From: Donghicola tyrosinivorans
Lineage (GTDB): Bacteria; Pseudomonadota; Alphaproteobacteria; Rhodobacterales; Rhodobacteraceae
NCBI RefSeq assembly: GCF_003003355.1
Contig: NZ_PVTQ01000003.1
Location: 124,001-188,000 of the forward strand
Reading direction: 5' to 3'
Length of the DNA: 64,000 nt
A program made the position numbers and the translations under genes. The notes beneath the pieces are model-generated. The model did no database searches and was not told where the DNA came from. It was given only the letters and a program-made list of their open reading frames with translations. Numbering within the stretch: the first letter of the stretch is position 1; each line of letters begins with the position of its first letter. Of this stretch, positions 16,252-24,980 are shown one piece after another.

Positions 16252-17322
16252 ATGATATCTTTATTCAAGAAAAGCCTCTATACCGCGCTAAGTCTGGCCA
16301 TGATCAGCTTGGGTGCGTCGCAGGCTGAGGCTCAGGGAAACCGCACGGATGCGGGGCTGTGCCAGCAATACGCGGGCTTTCTGCGCCCGATGGTGAACAA
16401 GGCGATCCAGATGAACTCCAGATGTCTGGACTGGGATCGCGGCGTCCATGATGTTTATCAGATGCACTATGATTGGTGCATGAATAACAACCGCGACACG
16501 GTGATTGGCGCGGCAAGCCATGTCCGTGATCTGGTTGTGCAGTGTACGGGAAACTGGTTCCCTGAATCGCCGCTGAATGTTGCCGCGCCTGCGCCCGCTC
16601 AGATCCACCGTCCTGCCGCCGCGAAATGGCGCTTTGAGAGCCATGTGACCGGGTCATGTACTGCTGAGCTGCGCGATCCCTCCAAGCAAGATTACTTCGG
16701 CAACCTGATCCGCCTTGAGGCAAGCCGTGGTGGCCCGATCTATCTGATCTCGGACTTCACTGGCGCTGACGTGTATTCGGACGTACGTGTTGGCGGAAAA
16801 ACCTTCCGTCAGAATTGGGAGCACGAGTCCGATGTGGTCAAAACGCCCGTCGGTATGGATCTGCTAAGCGCCATGAAGCGCGGGAACGAAATTGACCTGA
16901 ACTTCTACACCCATGATCTGCGCTACTCGCTTTCGGGCTCGTCCGCGGCGATTGACCAGATGCTGCAGTGTGCGGGCATGGGGGCGCCGAAGCCTGCGCC
17001 CAAACCAGCAGCAGCCCGTGGCCCCAAGGTGATCTATGGCAGCTGCAAGCTGATCGTGGATGGCGTGCAATACGTGAATATCGCGCAGGGTTGCCCGATC
17101 TGGATGGACACCGATGGGACCTTCTGGATCAACACCGACCGCGCAAACTTCATGGGTGACTACATCGCCGAGCTGCGCCCCAGCGGCAATGGCTGGGGTG
17201 ATGGGCACTGGAACGGGCAGGCGGGCTCGACCCATGCTCAAGCCCCGCTAGGTGAAGACTTCCGGATGGGCAATGGCGGATGCTGGTCCAACCGCCGCGC
17301 CACAATCTGCGCCGCGCGCTAA
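16252..17322 (+). CDS. Secreted cysteine-rich protein of unknown function, three-part
   Basis: A 356-residue precursor with a signal peptide (cleavage near ASQAEAQ, residue 28) and ten later cysteines. Part 1 (about 29-100) is helical with Cys37, 58, 76 and 98 and the motif HYDWC. Part 2 (about 127-242) contains Cys136 and Cys240 and is shared with the next gene. Part 3 (about 259-356) has GSCKLIVDG, GCPIWMDTDGTFWI, HWNGQAGSTHAQ and GGCWSNRRATICA, with Cys265, 281, 344 and 353. The even cysteine count suggests periplasmic or extracellular disulfides. ATG at 16252 follows AAAGG; an earlier in-frame start would spoil the signal peptide. Function unknown. Confidence 0.8.
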   Translation: MISLFKKSLYTALSLAMISLGASQAEAQGNRTDAGLCQQYAGFLRPMVNKAIQMNSRCLDWDRGVHDVYQMHYDWCMNNNRDTVIGAASHVRDLVVQCTGNWFPESPLNVAAPAPAQIHRPAAAKWRFESHVTGSCTAELRDPSKQDYFGNLIRLEASRGGPIYLISDFTGADVYSDVRVGGKTFRQNWEHESDVVKTPVGMDLLSAMKRGNEIDLNFYTHDLRYSLSGSSAAIDQMLQCAGMGAPKPAPKPAAARGPKVIYGSCKLIVDGVQYVNIAQGCPIWMDTDGTFWINTDRANFMGDYIAELRPSGNGWGDGHWNGQAGSTHAQAPLGEDFRMGNGGCWSNRRATICAAR

Positions 17323-17330
17323 TGGGTTGA

Positions 17331-17357
17331 GCCGTCCCTGCGAGGGGGCGGCTTTTT
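17331..17357 (+). terminator. Rho-independent terminator after the first secreted protein
   Basis: GCCGTCCC pairs with GGGGCGGC (one G-T pair) around a short loop, followed by TTTTT. It starts nine bases after the stop codon and lies just before the DM9 gene, so the second gene may have reduced read-through or its own promoter. Confidence 0.8.
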
Positions 17358-17375
17358 CATTTCAGAAAGAAGTAC

Positions 17376-18275
17376 ATGATGAAACGTCATTCCTTGCCGC
17401 TGGCCAGCGCATTCCTTTGCCTGTTTGCAGGTAACGCTCATGCGCAAGAGCTATATGCCCAATCGGGCATGTGGGCCGTTTACCGACTAAGCCCCAAGAC
17501 CTGCTACGCAGACCTGACCGACTATACAAAGCCCCAAGGTTACGGGCAGAACCTATGGATCATGTTCGATGATGGTTTCTGGCGGCTGGGGACAGATTTC
17601 CCTGTGCCGAATTCGTCGATGACGGTCTACGTCGATAGCTCTGCCGGTTTTCCCGTGGAATATGAATCGGCTTACGGCATGAATTTGGCCCTGATCATGG
17701 GTGATCTCGAGCCCGTGCTGAAGAACGGCAACATGCTGAACCTGAACGTTCAGAATGAAGGGCCCGAGTACATTCTAGAGGGCTCGGCCTGGGCGATGGA
17801 CATGGCGTATGAATGCGCGGTGGGCCCTGATCACATGCAGCAAGCCATGGGCAACTACGTGGAGTGGACCATGATGCGCGGCGGCGCGGTTGATGGCGGC
17901 CCGATGGCTGCAGGATGGGATGGAAATGGCGATTTGTTCGCCTGTCTGGCGGATCATCACGATGGCCGTCACCCCGGCAAGATCAGCCATAGCTCGGGCG
18001 GGTGTCTGACCGGCTATGGCAATGAGGAATGGACCACGAGCGAGTATTTTGTGGCCATGAATCCGCAACTCTGGGTTCCGGCCTCGAACGGGAATGTGCC
18101 GCCGAACGCGACGCGGGTGGGTTGGGAAGCGAACGGTGAGCCGCTGTATTCCTGCCGTACGCAGTTCTTCAATGACATGCAGGTAGGCAAGGTGCGCCCC
18201 GGTCTGGACGGGTGCCACTTTGGCATGAATGGTGCTGAATTGACGATCCCGAACTATGAAGTGCTGGTCGAATAA
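17376..18275 (+). CDS. Secreted protein with two DM9 repeats
   Basis: A 299-residue precursor with a signal peptide ending AHAQ (residue 24). Residues about 34-149 form the same Cys-framed domain as in the preceding gene (Cys43 and Cys147). Residues about 163-228 and 232-298 are two DM9 (DUF3421) repeats: GKISHSSGGCLTGYGNEEW, and WVPASNGNVPPNATRVGW with GKVRPGLDGCHFGMNGAEL and a closing YEVLVE. Each repeat has a Cys pair 20 residues apart (190/210 and 260/280). DM9 proteins are known mainly from invertebrates, some as mannose-binding lectins; glycan binding here is inference. It lies between an IS3 remnant and motB. Confidence 0.82.
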   Translation: MMKRHSLPLASAFLCLFAGNAHAQELYAQSGMWAVYRLSPKTCYADLTDYTKPQGYGQNLWIMFDDGFWRLGTDFPVPNSSMTVYVDSSAGFPVEYESAYGMNLALIMGDLEPVLKNGNMLNLNVQNEGPEYILEGSAWAMDMAYECAVGPDHMQQAMGNYVEWTMMRGGAVDGGPMAAGWDGNGDLFACLADHHDGRHPGKISHSSGGCLTGYGNEEWTTSEYFVAMNPQLWVPASNGNVPPNATRVGWEANGEPLYSCRTQFFNDMQVGKVRPGLDGCHFGMNGAELTIPNYEVLVE

Positions 18276-18340
18276 CATCCGGCCAAGGCTTTTGTGGTGA
18301 CAGGGCAGGCCGCGCAGCAAACTACAGCGCATTTGAATCC

Positions 18341-18355
18341 TTAAGCTTTCCATAA
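18341..18355. promoter_or_regulatory. Candidate CtrA box upstream of motB
   Basis: TTAA-N7-ATAA followed by C, one mismatch from TTAA-N7-TTAA, in the 123-base gap before motB and 43 bases from its ATG. It suggests that motB-flgE-flgK-flgL-flgI starts its own transcription unit. Confidence 0.4.
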
Positions 18356-18398
18356 CCTCTGACCGGATATTCCGGATGAGGTGGGAAAGGTGGTGGAC

Positions 18399-19214
18399 AT
18401 GGCTGCTGATAAAGGCGCGCCAGTCATCATCAAAAGGAAAAAGGTTGTGGCGGCCGAAGGCCACCACGGTGGGGCGTGGAAGGTCGCGTATGCGGACTTT
18501 GTCACGGCGATGATGGCGTTTTTCCTGTTGATGTGGCTGTTGAATGCGACAACGGAACAACAACGAAAAGGCTTGGCGGATTACTTTTCGCCAAGCATTC
18601 CTGTGGCTCGGATTTCGGGCGGCGGGCAGGGGAACTTTGGCGGTGAAAGCGTGGTTTCCGAGGATGTCCTGATTATTGAAGGGACTGGGGCGACCTCGCT
18701 TCACCCGACCGAAGCGCGAGGCGCGCGCGGTGCGGTTGAGGCGGCGGCAGCGCAGATTGAGGCAGCTTTGAGCGATCCCGATTGGATCGATCTACGCCGA
18801 CATCTGGATTTTCGTGTCACAGATGAAGGCTTGGTCATAGAGATGTACGCGCGACCTGATGAACCGCTTTTCAAGCACCTCAGCGCAGAGCCTGAGCCGA
18901 TGATTCTTGTCTTGGCAGAGCATGTTGCTGATCTTTTGAAAGATCACGAAAACGCATTGGCCATCGCGGGGCATTTGGCGTCAACGCCAGTGGTCATGCG
19001 GAATAACCCGACGTGGGATTTATCCACGGAGCGGGCAAATAAATTCCGAGAGATGCTGGAAAAGCAAGGTCTTGCGCCTGATCGGGTCCAGCGAGTCACG
19101 GGGCATGCAGATCGCGATCTGCGACGGACAGATCTACCGATGGATCCTCGAAATGAACGGATTGTGGTGACACTTTTGGTGGAAGCACCCCCGATCCCGT
19201 TAGGCTGGCGTTAA
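18399..19214 (+). CDS. motB: Stator protein MotB
   Basis: Peptidoglycan-anchored stator subunit of 271 residues. The single transmembrane segment is WKVAYADFVTAMMAFFLLMW, with the proton-binding Asp at residue 33. A linker and an OmpA-like C-terminal domain follow (LAIAGHLAST, LSTERANKFREML, RVTGHADRDL, NERIVVTLL). ATG at 18399 is preferred over GTG at 18381 because AAAGG lies eight bases upstream. motA is about 10 kb away in another operon. Confidence 0.93.
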   Translation: MAADKGAPVIIKRKKVVAAEGHHGGAWKVAYADFVTAMMAFFLLMWLLNATTEQQRKGLADYFSPSIPVARISGGGQGNFGGESVVSEDVLIIEGTGATSLHPTEARGARGAVEAAAAQIEAALSDPDWIDLRRHLDFRVTDEGLVIEMYARPDEPLFKHLSAEPEPMILVLAEHVADLLKDHENALAIAGHLASTPVVMRNNPTWDLSTERANKFREMLEKQGLAPDRVQRVTGHADRDLRRTDLPMDPRNERIVVTLLVEAPPIPLGWR

Positions 19215-19262
19215 GCCTGAGGGTCTAACGATGGGGCATCGATCACTTTGAAAGGTGCCCCC

Positions 19263-20564
19263 ATGACGATTTCTTCTTCGCTTAACGCCGGTGTGGCCGG
19301 ACTGGCCGCGAACGCCGGTCGCTTGGCGGCGATTTCGGACAACATCGCGAACGCCTCGACCTACGGCTACAAAAAGGTTGAGGCGGATTTTCACTCTATG
19401 GTGCTTGGCAGCAGCGGCGGCAAGTATTCGGCTGGCGGCGTGCGGGTCACGACAGAGCGAGTGATTGATACCTCTGGCTCTCTGGTGACCACCTCAAATT
19501 CAACCGATCTTGCCGTGCGGGGCAGGGGCTTTTTGCCCGTCACCTCAACCACTGACGTGGCGAACGGCAATTCGCAGATGATGCTGACGACCACCGGTTC
19601 GTTCCACACGGATTCGGACGGTTTTCTGACCACGGCGTCCGATCTGGTTTTGATGGGCTGGCCTGCGCTGCCTGACGGCACGTTTCCCCTGTATTCACGT
19701 GACACCGCCGAAGGGCTGGAGCCTGTGCGCATCAACGTAAACCAGCTCTCGGGTGAGCCTACGACCAAGATCGGTTTGGGCGTGAACCTGCCCGCTAGCG
19801 CGACCGCCGCCGAGAGTGATGGCACCCAACAGGAACTGTCGATCGAATATTTCGACAACCTTGGGACGTCCCAGAACCTGCAGATTTCGTTCACGCCCAC
19901 CGTAGCGGCTGCGGGCGCGACAGGGACGAATGAATGGACGATGCAGATCCACGACGGTGCAACGGGTGGCACCTTGGTGGGCGAATACACCCTGACTTTT
20001 GACGCCTCGCGCGCGGCAGGCGGTACGCTCGCTTCGGTCAGTTCAAGCTTTGGCGGGGCGTATGATCCCGCGACGGGCAGCATTTCAGTGATGGTTGAAG
20101 GAGGCCCGATGCAGATCGATATCGGTGAGATCGGTGGCGCCTCAGGGATGACCCAGCTGTCCGACGATTTCGCCCCCCTGTCGATCACAAAGGACGGCTA
20201 TGAAATCGGGAACGTCACCTCGGTTGAGGTAGACGACTCTGGCATCGTTCACGCGATCTTTGACACAGGCATCACCCGTGAAATCTTCAAGGTTCCGCTG
20301 GTTGACCTGCCGAACCCGAACGGCCTGATCTCGCTGGATAGCCAGACCTACATGCCCTCGCCGGAAAGCGGCAGTTTCTTCCTTTGGGATGCGGGCGACG
20401 GCCCGACCGGCGATATCATCAGCTATTCGCTTGAGGAATCCAACGTGGACGTCGCTGGTGAACTGACCAATCTGATCCAGACCCAGCGTGCTTATTCCTC
20501 GAACGCCAAGATCATCCAAACCGTGGATGAGATGCTGCAGGAAACCACCAACATCAAGCGATAA
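19263..20564 (+). CDS. flgE: Flagellar hook protein FlgE
   Basis: Hook subunit of 433 residues. The N-terminal signature is AISDNIANASTYGYKKVEADF, a central domain contains TDLAVRGRGFLPVT, and the C-terminal helix is LTNLIQTQRAYSSNAKIIQT. It lies between motB and flgK. ATG at 19263 follows GAAAGGTG; an in-frame TTG five codons earlier is ignored. Confidence 0.95.
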   Translation: MTISSSLNAGVAGLAANAGRLAAISDNIANASTYGYKKVEADFHSMVLGSSGGKYSAGGVRVTTERVIDTSGSLVTTSNSTDLAVRGRGFLPVTSTTDVANGNSQMMLTTTGSFHTDSDGFLTTASDLVLMGWPALPDGTFPLYSRDTAEGLEPVRINVNQLSGEPTTKIGLGVNLPASATAAESDGTQQELSIEYFDNLGTSQNLQISFTPTVAAAGATGTNEWTMQIHDGATGGTLVGEYTLTFDASRAAGGTLASVSSSFGGAYDPATGSISVMVEGGPMQIDIGEIGGASGMTQLSDDFAPLSITKDGYEIGNVTSVEVDDSGIVHAIFDTGITREIFKVPLVDLPNPNGLISLDSQTYMPSPESGSFFLWDAGDGPTGDIISYSLEESNVDVAGELTNLIQTQRAYSSNAKIIQTVDEMLQETTNIKR

Positions 20565-20575
20565 GGAGATAGGCC

Positions 20576-21919
20576 ATGTCGCTTGGTAGCGCGATGAACA
20601 ATGCCCTTTCGGGGCTGACGGCGTCGGCCCGCGGGGCCGAGGTGATTTCTTCGAATTTGGCGAATGCGACGAATGCCTCTTACGCGCCCCAAGCGGTTGA
20701 TCTCGGGACGAACGCGGTTGGTGGCGGGGTCAAAATTCTATCGGTGTCCCGACAAGTTGATCTTGGCTTGCAGGGGGCGATCAATCTGGGCTTGGCCAGC
20801 CAATCGGCTGCCGCAGTTCAGGTAGAGGCCGCCACGACCGTTGCAAAGGCCTACGGCACGCCAGGAGAGACGGGCAGTCTTTCGTCCTATCTAGAGCAGT
20901 TGGATTCCACGCTTATCGCGGCGTCCGCTGCGCCAGAGTCAGATGTGCGCCTCCAATCGGTTCTGGATGCGGCAAGCGATCTGGCGAAGGCGATTAATGC
21001 AGGTTCGGACAGTATCCAGCAGGCCCGCCTTTCCGCTGACGAAGCCATCGCCGAGGATGTTGCGCGCGCGAATGATCTACTTGGCCAGATTGCCGATCTG
21101 AACTCTCAGATCGTCAGCGTATCATCCCATGGACAGTCTCCGAACGCTTTGCTGGATGCCCGTGATCAGGCGGTCTCAAGCCTGTCAGAGTTGATACCGG
21201 TTCGATCAACCACGCGCGACAATAACACCGTTGCCCTTTATTCGACCGGCGGCAGGATTCTGTTGGACGGGAATCCGGCGGAGATCGGCTTTTCATCGTC
21301 GCAAGTGATGGTCTCCGAAATGTCCTTTGAAAACGGTGCGCTTTCTGGACTTACGATTAACGGCAAGGCTGTGGAGAGCGCTGAGAACGGTCTTGGTGGG
21401 GGCCGCCTTGGAGCGAATCTCGCCCTGCGAGATTCCGTTTTACCCCAAGCGCAAGAGCAGCTTGGCCGGATATCAGAGGCCCTCCAAACGTCTTTGGCAC
21501 TGGATGCAGGTAGCGTTATTCAGGCGGATAGCACCGGTAAAATGGCCGTAAATCCGGCATTCGACCCCTCGCAGGGTGGCGAACTTTGGCGTTTACGCGA
21601 AGGGATGACAGCACTCTCCGCGCAAAGCGCGGGTGCCGCAGGCTATCTGGGAACAATGTCAGAGAGTCTGCAAAGCGGAACGCTTTCATCGCTAATCACA
21701 GATGGCGCATCGAATGCTGCCCGTGCACAGCTTCGGGCGGAAGATCAGCTGGTTATTCAATCCACAAAACTCACCGCGCTAAATGCGCAGCGCAGTGGAG
21801 TGAACAGCGACGATGAGTTGCAAACACTGCTGCTGACCGAACAAATGTACGCCGCGAATGCTCAGGTTATGACGGCGATTGAGGAAATGCTGGATATGTT
21901 GATGGGGGTTCTGCGATGA
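20576..21919 (+). CDS. flgK: Hook-filament junction protein FlgK (HAP1)
   Basis: First hook-associated protein, 447 residues. The N terminus shows MNNALSGLTASARGAEVISS and NLANATNASYAPQAVDLGT; the C-terminal helix is LLLTEQMYAANAQVMTAIEE. The middle is Ala/Ser-rich and variable. AAGGAGAT precedes the ATG. It overlaps flgL by ATGA. Confidence 0.93.
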   Translation: MSLGSAMNNALSGLTASARGAEVISSNLANATNASYAPQAVDLGTNAVGGGVKILSVSRQVDLGLQGAINLGLASQSAAAVQVEAATTVAKAYGTPGETGSLSSYLEQLDSTLIAASAAPESDVRLQSVLDAASDLAKAINAGSDSIQQARLSADEAIAEDVARANDLLGQIADLNSQIVSVSSHGQSPNALLDARDQAVSSLSELIPVRSTTRDNNTVALYSTGGRILLDGNPAEIGFSSSQVMVSEMSFENGALSGLTINGKAVESAENGLGGGRLGANLALRDSVLPQAQEQLGRISEALQTSLALDAGSVIQADSTGKMAVNPAFDPSQGGELWRLREGMTALSAQSAGAAGYLGTMSESLQSGTLSSLITDGASNAARAQLRAEDQLVIQSTKLTALNAQRSGVNSDDELQTLLLTEQMYAANAQVMTAIEEMLDMLMGVLR

Positions 21920-22890
21920 CGTCGATTGCACTTGGTGATTTGGCTCGAAACATGATGCTTCGGGCAAGCAACCAGCGCCTTATGTCCGAAATGCAAACCC
22001 TGTCGGAGACCGTTGCCCAAGGGCGTGTCTCGGATCTTGCTGAGCATCTGAAAGGCGACTTTCGTCCGCTTGCTGCGATAGAGGGGCGCATGGCCACATT
22101 GTCTGCCTTTGAGCAGGTGATGGCCGAGGCCTCTGCGTTTCTTGGCGCTCAACAGTCGGCCGTCACGCAGCTTGGTGAAAACGCGACTGCCCTGTCTGAA
22201 ACCCTGCTCTTTTCCGATGCGAGTAGTGGCTCAAATACTGAGGCAGTTTTGGCGCAAGAGGCGCGCAACGTTTTCACGCAGACTGTAGGCGCATTGAACG
22301 GCTCGGCCGGAGGGCGCAGCCTGTTTTCTGGGGCGAATGTAAGAGCATCTCCTTTGCCGCCGGCTGATGAAATGCTTGAGCAACTGACCCTTGAATTTGG
22401 CGCTATCGCAGATCTTCATCAGCGGGCGGCAGCTATCAAGGATTGGTTTACTGCGGACGGCGCAGGGTACGCACAAGCATATAGCGGCAATGATGACCAA
22501 CTTGTGGGGTATGCGCTGTCCTCGGGTGACCGTATCACCGCATCTGTTACGGCAATGGATCCAGATTTCAGAGAGTTTCTGGCGCAAACCGCAACTGCGG
22601 CTTTGGTTCCCGAGGTTGAAGTTCTTGAAAGCATCGGAGCCGATCTGGCAGCGTCCGCTCAGGCATTCGCCGAGAAATCCGGTCTTATTGGCCTGTCCGA
22701 AAGCAGGCTAGAGGCCATGAGCGTCAGAGACGCGGCTGAGCGTTCTTCTCTAGAAATTCAGCTGACGGACATGACGGTTCCCGACCTCTACGAAGTGGCC
22801 GTCCGACTTGAGGAGAACCAGCAAGCGCTTGAGCGGATGTATCTGGTGACCTCAAAGCTTTCTTCCATGTCGCTGGCGGATTATTTGTGA
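21916..22890 (+). CDS. flgL: Hook-filament junction protein FlgL (HAP3)
   Basis: Flagellin-like junction protein of 324 residues between flgK and flgI. The N-terminal helical region (ARNMMLRASNQRLMSEMQTL) and the C-terminal helices (LYEVAVRLEENQQALERMYL, then VTSKLSSMSLADYL) fit the flagellin/FlgL coiled-coil plan. The assignment rests on this plan plus the FlgK neighbour; it is not a filament flagellin, because the conserved flagellin N terminus is missing. Confidence 0.88.
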   Translation: MTSIALGDLARNMMLRASNQRLMSEMQTLSETVAQGRVSDLAEHLKGDFRPLAAIEGRMATLSAFEQVMAEASAFLGAQQSAVTQLGENATALSETLLFSDASSGSNTEAVLAQEARNVFTQTVGALNGSAGGRSLFSGANVRASPLPPADEMLEQLTLEFGAIADLHQRAAAIKDWFTADGAGYAQAYSGNDDQLVGYALSSGDRITASVTAMDPDFREFLAQTATAALVPEVEVLESIGADLAASAQAFAEKSGLIGLSESRLEAMSVRDAAERSSLEIQLTDMTVPDLYEVAVRLEENQQALERMYLVTSKLSSMSLADYL

Positions 22891-23987
22891 TGTTTAAGCA
22901 GCTTGTTTTTATAGCCACCGTGTTTTTCGCCATGCCTGCCGTGGCGGAGACAGTTCGCGTCAAAGATCTTGTCGAATTTGACGGAGTGCGCGGAAACGAA
23001 TTGGTAGGCTATGGGTTGGTTGTCGGCTTGCATGGTACTGGTGATGGCTTCCGGAATGCACCTTACACCGAAGAAATGCTCACGACGATGCTCGAGAGAT
23101 TGGGGGTTAATGTTACTGGCGAACAGTTGCGGCCGCAAAACGTGGCGGGTGTGTTCGTGACGGCGACGCTTCCACCATTTGCCCGCTCCGGAGCGCAGAT
23201 CGACGTCACAGTCTCTGCAATTGGCGATGCCGAAAGCTTGTTGGGCGGGACGTTAATCATGACGCCCCTCAATGCGGCGGACGGGGATATCTATGCAGTG
23301 GCGCAAGGTACAGTAATTGCGGCTGGCGCATCAGTGGAAGGCACCGCAGCTTCGGTTACCGAAGGGGTCCCGACCTCTGGTACGATCCCGGCGGGTGCCC
23401 GCGTCGAACGAGAAGTTGATTTTGAGTTCTCCTCGCTTGAGCGCTTGCGTATGGCGCTGCGGAATCCGGATTTCACGACAGCCATGAGACTTGAGAAAGC
23501 CGTTAACCAGTTCTTTGGTCGCCGGGTTGCGCTGATGCATGATGGCGGAACGATCGAACTGGATATTGCTGCGACCGGCGCCGTATCGCCCGCACACGCG
23601 ATTGGCTTGCTCGAGAATATATTGGTTGAACCAGAGCAAAAAGCGCGTGTTGTCGTAGATCAGAGATCGGGAACTATCGTTATGGGGGACGCTGTTAGAA
23701 TCTCGAATGTCGCGGTTGCACAGGGAGGACTGACATTACGTGTTCAAGAAGCGCCACAGGTCTCTCAACCCAACCCGTTCAGCCCTGGTGACACTGTGGC
23801 GGTCCCTAGAACAACTGTCGGCCTTGAGCAACAAGAGGGATCACTGGCCGAGCTTCACTCGGGGACGACCCTGACCGAAGTGGTGGAAGGGCTGAACGCC
23901 CTTGGTGTTTCCCCGCGTGATATGATCGATATCCTTAAAAGCATCAAAGCGGCCGGCGCTCTGCATGCCGAGATGATTGTAAGGTAG
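22890..23987 (+). CDS. flgI: Flagellar P-ring protein FlgI
   Basis: Periplasmic P-ring subunit of 365 residues with a signal peptide (LVFIATVFFAMPAVA) and the strongly conserved block LVGYGLVVGLHGTGDGF. Further blocks are PPFARSGAQIDVTVSAIGDA, VVDQRSGTIVMGDAVRIS and LNALGVSPRDMIDILKSIKA. ATG at 22890 overlaps the flgL stop by one base (TGATG). It ends five bases before the convergent fliP gene. Confidence 0.96.
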   Translation: MFKQLVFIATVFFAMPAVAETVRVKDLVEFDGVRGNELVGYGLVVGLHGTGDGFRNAPYTEEMLTTMLERLGVNVTGEQLRPQNVAGVFVTATLPPFARSGAQIDVTVSAIGDAESLLGGTLIMTPLNAADGDIYAVAQGTVIAAGASVEGTAASVTEGVPTSGTIPAGARVEREVDFEFSSLERLRMALRNPDFTTAMRLEKAVNQFFGRRVALMHDGGTIELDIAATGAVSPAHAIGLLENILVEPEQKARVVVDQRSGTIVMGDAVRISNVAVAQGGLTLRVQEAPQVSQPNPFSPGDTVAVPRTTVGLEQQEGSLAELHSGTTLTEVVEGLNALGVSPRDMIDILKSIKAAGALHAEMIVR

Positions 23988-23992
23988 TGTGT

Positions 23993-24712
23993 TTACGTTC
24001 CGTAGCTTTCGATCAAGCGAAGTGTGATTAGCGACCAACCGTCGCTGAGCACGAAAAAGCCAAGTTTAAATGGCAGGGATACAACCGCTGGGGGCACCAT
24101 CATCATCCCCATCGACATCAGCACAGCTGAAACCACCAGATCGATGACCAGAAACGGCAGGTAGATCAGAAACCCTACCTGAAAAGCGTGCGAGATTTCC
24201 GAGATGACGAATGCAGGAATAATGGTTGTCAGGGTCGTATTTTCGCTTTGCTCGCCAATCGTCCTAGCCTGTTCCATCGCGTAGAGCGTATCCGGGTCAG
24301 TTCGTTTCTGCATAAAGGAAACAAATGGTTCACTTGCTCTGATGAAACCTTCTTCGAATGAAAGTGTTCCGGCGCGTACAGGTTGAATGCCATCGTTCCA
24401 CGCCTGTAGAAAAATTGGCTCCATCACAAAAAATGTCATGAAAAGCGCAAGACCGATCAAAAGCATGTTCGGTGGGGACTGCTGAAGCCCGATGCCTTGG
24501 CGCATTATCGCGAATACGGTCACGAAGAATGGAAAGCAGGTGACCATAATCAGGATTGCGGGGGCAGCTGCCAGGAACGTTCCTGTCGCAATGATGGCAA
24601 GAACAGTGTCGCTCGCTTTTTCCGAGAGCGACAGGTTGGACGCTGCGAAGTCTTGTGCTGACAAACTTTGAGGCAGCAAGATAAAGAGGGGCAGAAAAGC
24701 TTTCCTAGACAT
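23993..24712 (-). CDS. fliP: Flagellar export gate protein FliP
   Basis: Core export gate subunit of 239 residues with a cleavable signal peptide (LPLFILLPQSLSAQ) and four transmembrane helices. FliP signatures are FPFFVTVFAIMRQGIGLQQ, SPPNMLLIGLALFMTFFVM and the C-terminal SMGMMMVPPAVVSLPFKLG. It is the last gene of the fliF-fliH-fliN-fliP operon and overlaps fliN by eight bases. Confidence 0.96.
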   Translation of the reverse strand: MSRKAFLPLFILLPQSLSAQDFAASNLSLSEKASDTVLAIIATGTFLAAAPAILIMVTCFPFFVTVFAIMRQGIGLQQSPPNMLLIGLALFMTFFVMEPIFLQAWNDGIQPVRAGTLSFEEGFIRASEPFVSFMQKRTDPDTLYAMEQARTIGEQSENTTLTTIIPAFVISEISHAFQVGFLIYLPFLVIDLVVSAVLMSMGMMMVPPAVVSLPFKLGFFVLSDGWSLITLRLIESYGT

Positions 24713-24980
24713 CGGAATCTGGATGTTTGACTTCGGTCAGTTTTACGGAAAGTTGCCGGCGGCCATTACCATCACTTTCTTGCAGGATGCCGCGTGCGAC
24801 GACGCGCTCGCCAATCATAATGTCGACGGGATCATCGATCTGACTATCGAGGTAAATAACGGTGTCGGCGTCCATGTCCATGAGCTCACCCAAGCTGCAT
24901 CGGGCACGACCGACCGAGATCCACAGATCTACCGGAAGATCAGAAAATCGATGAGAGAATTGCTTATCCTTGGGTTCCAT
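24705..24980 (-). CDS. fliN: Flagellar motor switch protein FliN
   Basis: C-ring protein of 91 residues with the SpoA-type domain: DLPVDLWISVGRARCSLGEL, then VIYLDSQIDDPVDIMIG and VVARGILQ. ATG at 24980 has AAGGT six bases upstream and lies inside the end of fliH (17-base overlap). Its normal partners FliM and FliG are not present in the window. Confidence 0.92.
   Translation of the reverse strand: MEPKDKQFSHRFSDLPVDLWISVGRARCSLGELMDMDADTVIYLDSQIDDPVDIMIGERVVARGILQESDGNGRRQLSVKLTEVKHPDSDV

Noticed and set aside
19213-19262. CtrA-like TTAA before flgE
   Set aside because: The two halves are spaced eleven bases apart instead of seven, so the site does not fit the consensus.
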